Part shown: positions 5,378-5,495 of the stretch, one piece after another
Layout of the letters: each line of letters begins with the position of its first letter
How positions within the stretch are numbered: position 1 is the first letter of the stretch
NCBI GenBank assembly: GCA_026785765.1
Contig: JAJAZK010000016.1
Location: 1-5,495 of the forward strand
Reading direction: 5' to 3'
DNA: 5,495 nt
Source: Rhodoferax sp.
Lineage (GTDB): Bacteria > Pseudomonadota > Gammaproteobacteria > Burkholderiales > Burkholderiaceae_C
Program-made: the position numbers and the translations under genes
Notes under the pieces: model-generated
Database searches by the model: none
Told to the model about the DNA's origin: nothing
Seen by the model: the letters and a program-made list of their open reading frames with translations, nothing else

Positions 5378-5495
5378 GCGCCGCCCGGCCGCCCGAAGGC
5401 GCTCAGCACCGCAGTGCGCAGCACGAAGGTACTCCAGTGAGCGCCGCCCGGCCGCCCGAAGGCGCTTTGCACCGCAGTGCGCAGCACGAAGGTAC
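5374..5495 (+). CDS. Start of the next open frame, repeat-encoded N-terminus (partial, runs off the window)
   Basis: ATG 5374 overlaps the livG stop (ATGA) and opens a frame with no stop for 40 codons to the window end. It would read MSAARPPEGAQHRSAQHEGT, then PV, then a near copy of the first block. In livG-type operons the next gene is often the second ATPase (livF) or a permease, but nothing seen here resembles either. The residues are low in hydrophobics and come wholly from a tandem DNA repeat. So this may be a repeat-built N-terminal extension, or merely an open stretch before the true start, which could be GTG 5437 or lie beyond the window. Confidence 0.4.
   Translation, partial: MSAARPPEGAQHRSAQHEGTPVSAARPPEGALHRSAQHEG
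5375..5495. repeat. 63-bp tandem repeat at the livG / next-gene junction (two copies, second cut by window end)
   Basis: Copy 1 is 5375-5437 and copy 2 starts at 5438, with 58 of its 63 bases visible. Over those 58 bases only two differ (C5404/T5467 and A5405/T5468), in one codon (CAG versus TTG). Each copy contains AGCGCC/GGCGCT arms (5377-5382, 5398-5403) around a GC-rich loop with CGGCCG, and a small GCAC-CGCA-GTGC hairpin (5406-5417). The period is 21 codons, so copies stay in frame. Bases before 5375 do not continue the repeat, so the array starts at the livG stop; its right end is unseen. The hairpin content suggests a dispersed intergenic (REP-like) element family, an inference that needs a genome search. 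Confidence 0.85.

Noticed and set aside
5281..5487. Minus-strand open frame over the tandem repeat, also repetitive in protein.
   Set aside because: Any frame through an in-frame DNA repeat gives a repetitive peptide; no start signal or known domain supports it.
5375..5495. CRISPR array interpretation of the tandem repeat.
   Set aside because: The whole 63-bp unit is repeated, with no variable spacers.

Overview
The window looks like chromosomal DNA of a GC-rich beta-proteobacterium, most likely Burkholderiales, possibly Comamonadaceae. The evidence is the GC-rich codon choice, a TctA-type carboxylate transporter next to a LIV-type amino-acid/aromatic uptake operon, and a short repeat of a style I associate with that group. 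The taxon is inferred from gene style, not from a marker gene. All recognisable genes are on the + strand.

Layout. (1) 1-903: the C-terminal 300 residues of a TctA permease, entering from the left. (2) 904-1043: an AT-richer leader with one 6-bp inverted repeat. (3) 1044-1499: a small exported single-domain fasciclin (FAS1) protein, followed by a GC-rich hairpin without a T tract. (4) 1579-3123: a PAS / AAA+ / Fis-HTH sigma-54-dependent activator. (5) 3124-3282: an intergenic region with a good -24/-12 (sigma-54) promoter at 3226-3242 and possible upstream activator sites. (6) 3283-4479: a LivK-type periplasmic binding protein. (7) 4483-4503: a strong hairpin. (8) 4547-5377: a LivG-type ABC ATPase. 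(9) 5374 to the end: an ATGA-overlapping open frame whose first 40 codons are a 63-bp tandem repeat, running out of the window.

How the parts fit. The activator gene lies directly upstream of a promoter of the class such proteins activate, and that promoter drives an ABC uptake operon. This suggests a locally encoded, ligand-sensing (PAS) switch for import of a small organic solute. The other ABC subunits (second ATPase and two permeases) are expected to the right. The TctA and FAS1 genes have no visible functional tie to this switch.

The most unusual structure is the 63-bp tandem repeat at the livG/next-gene junction. It is in frame (21 codons), 56/58 identical between copies, and each copy carries its own RTGA stop/start overlap. 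I found no evidence for a wholly new system. The best leads are this repeat-built gene junction and the sigma-54 switch.
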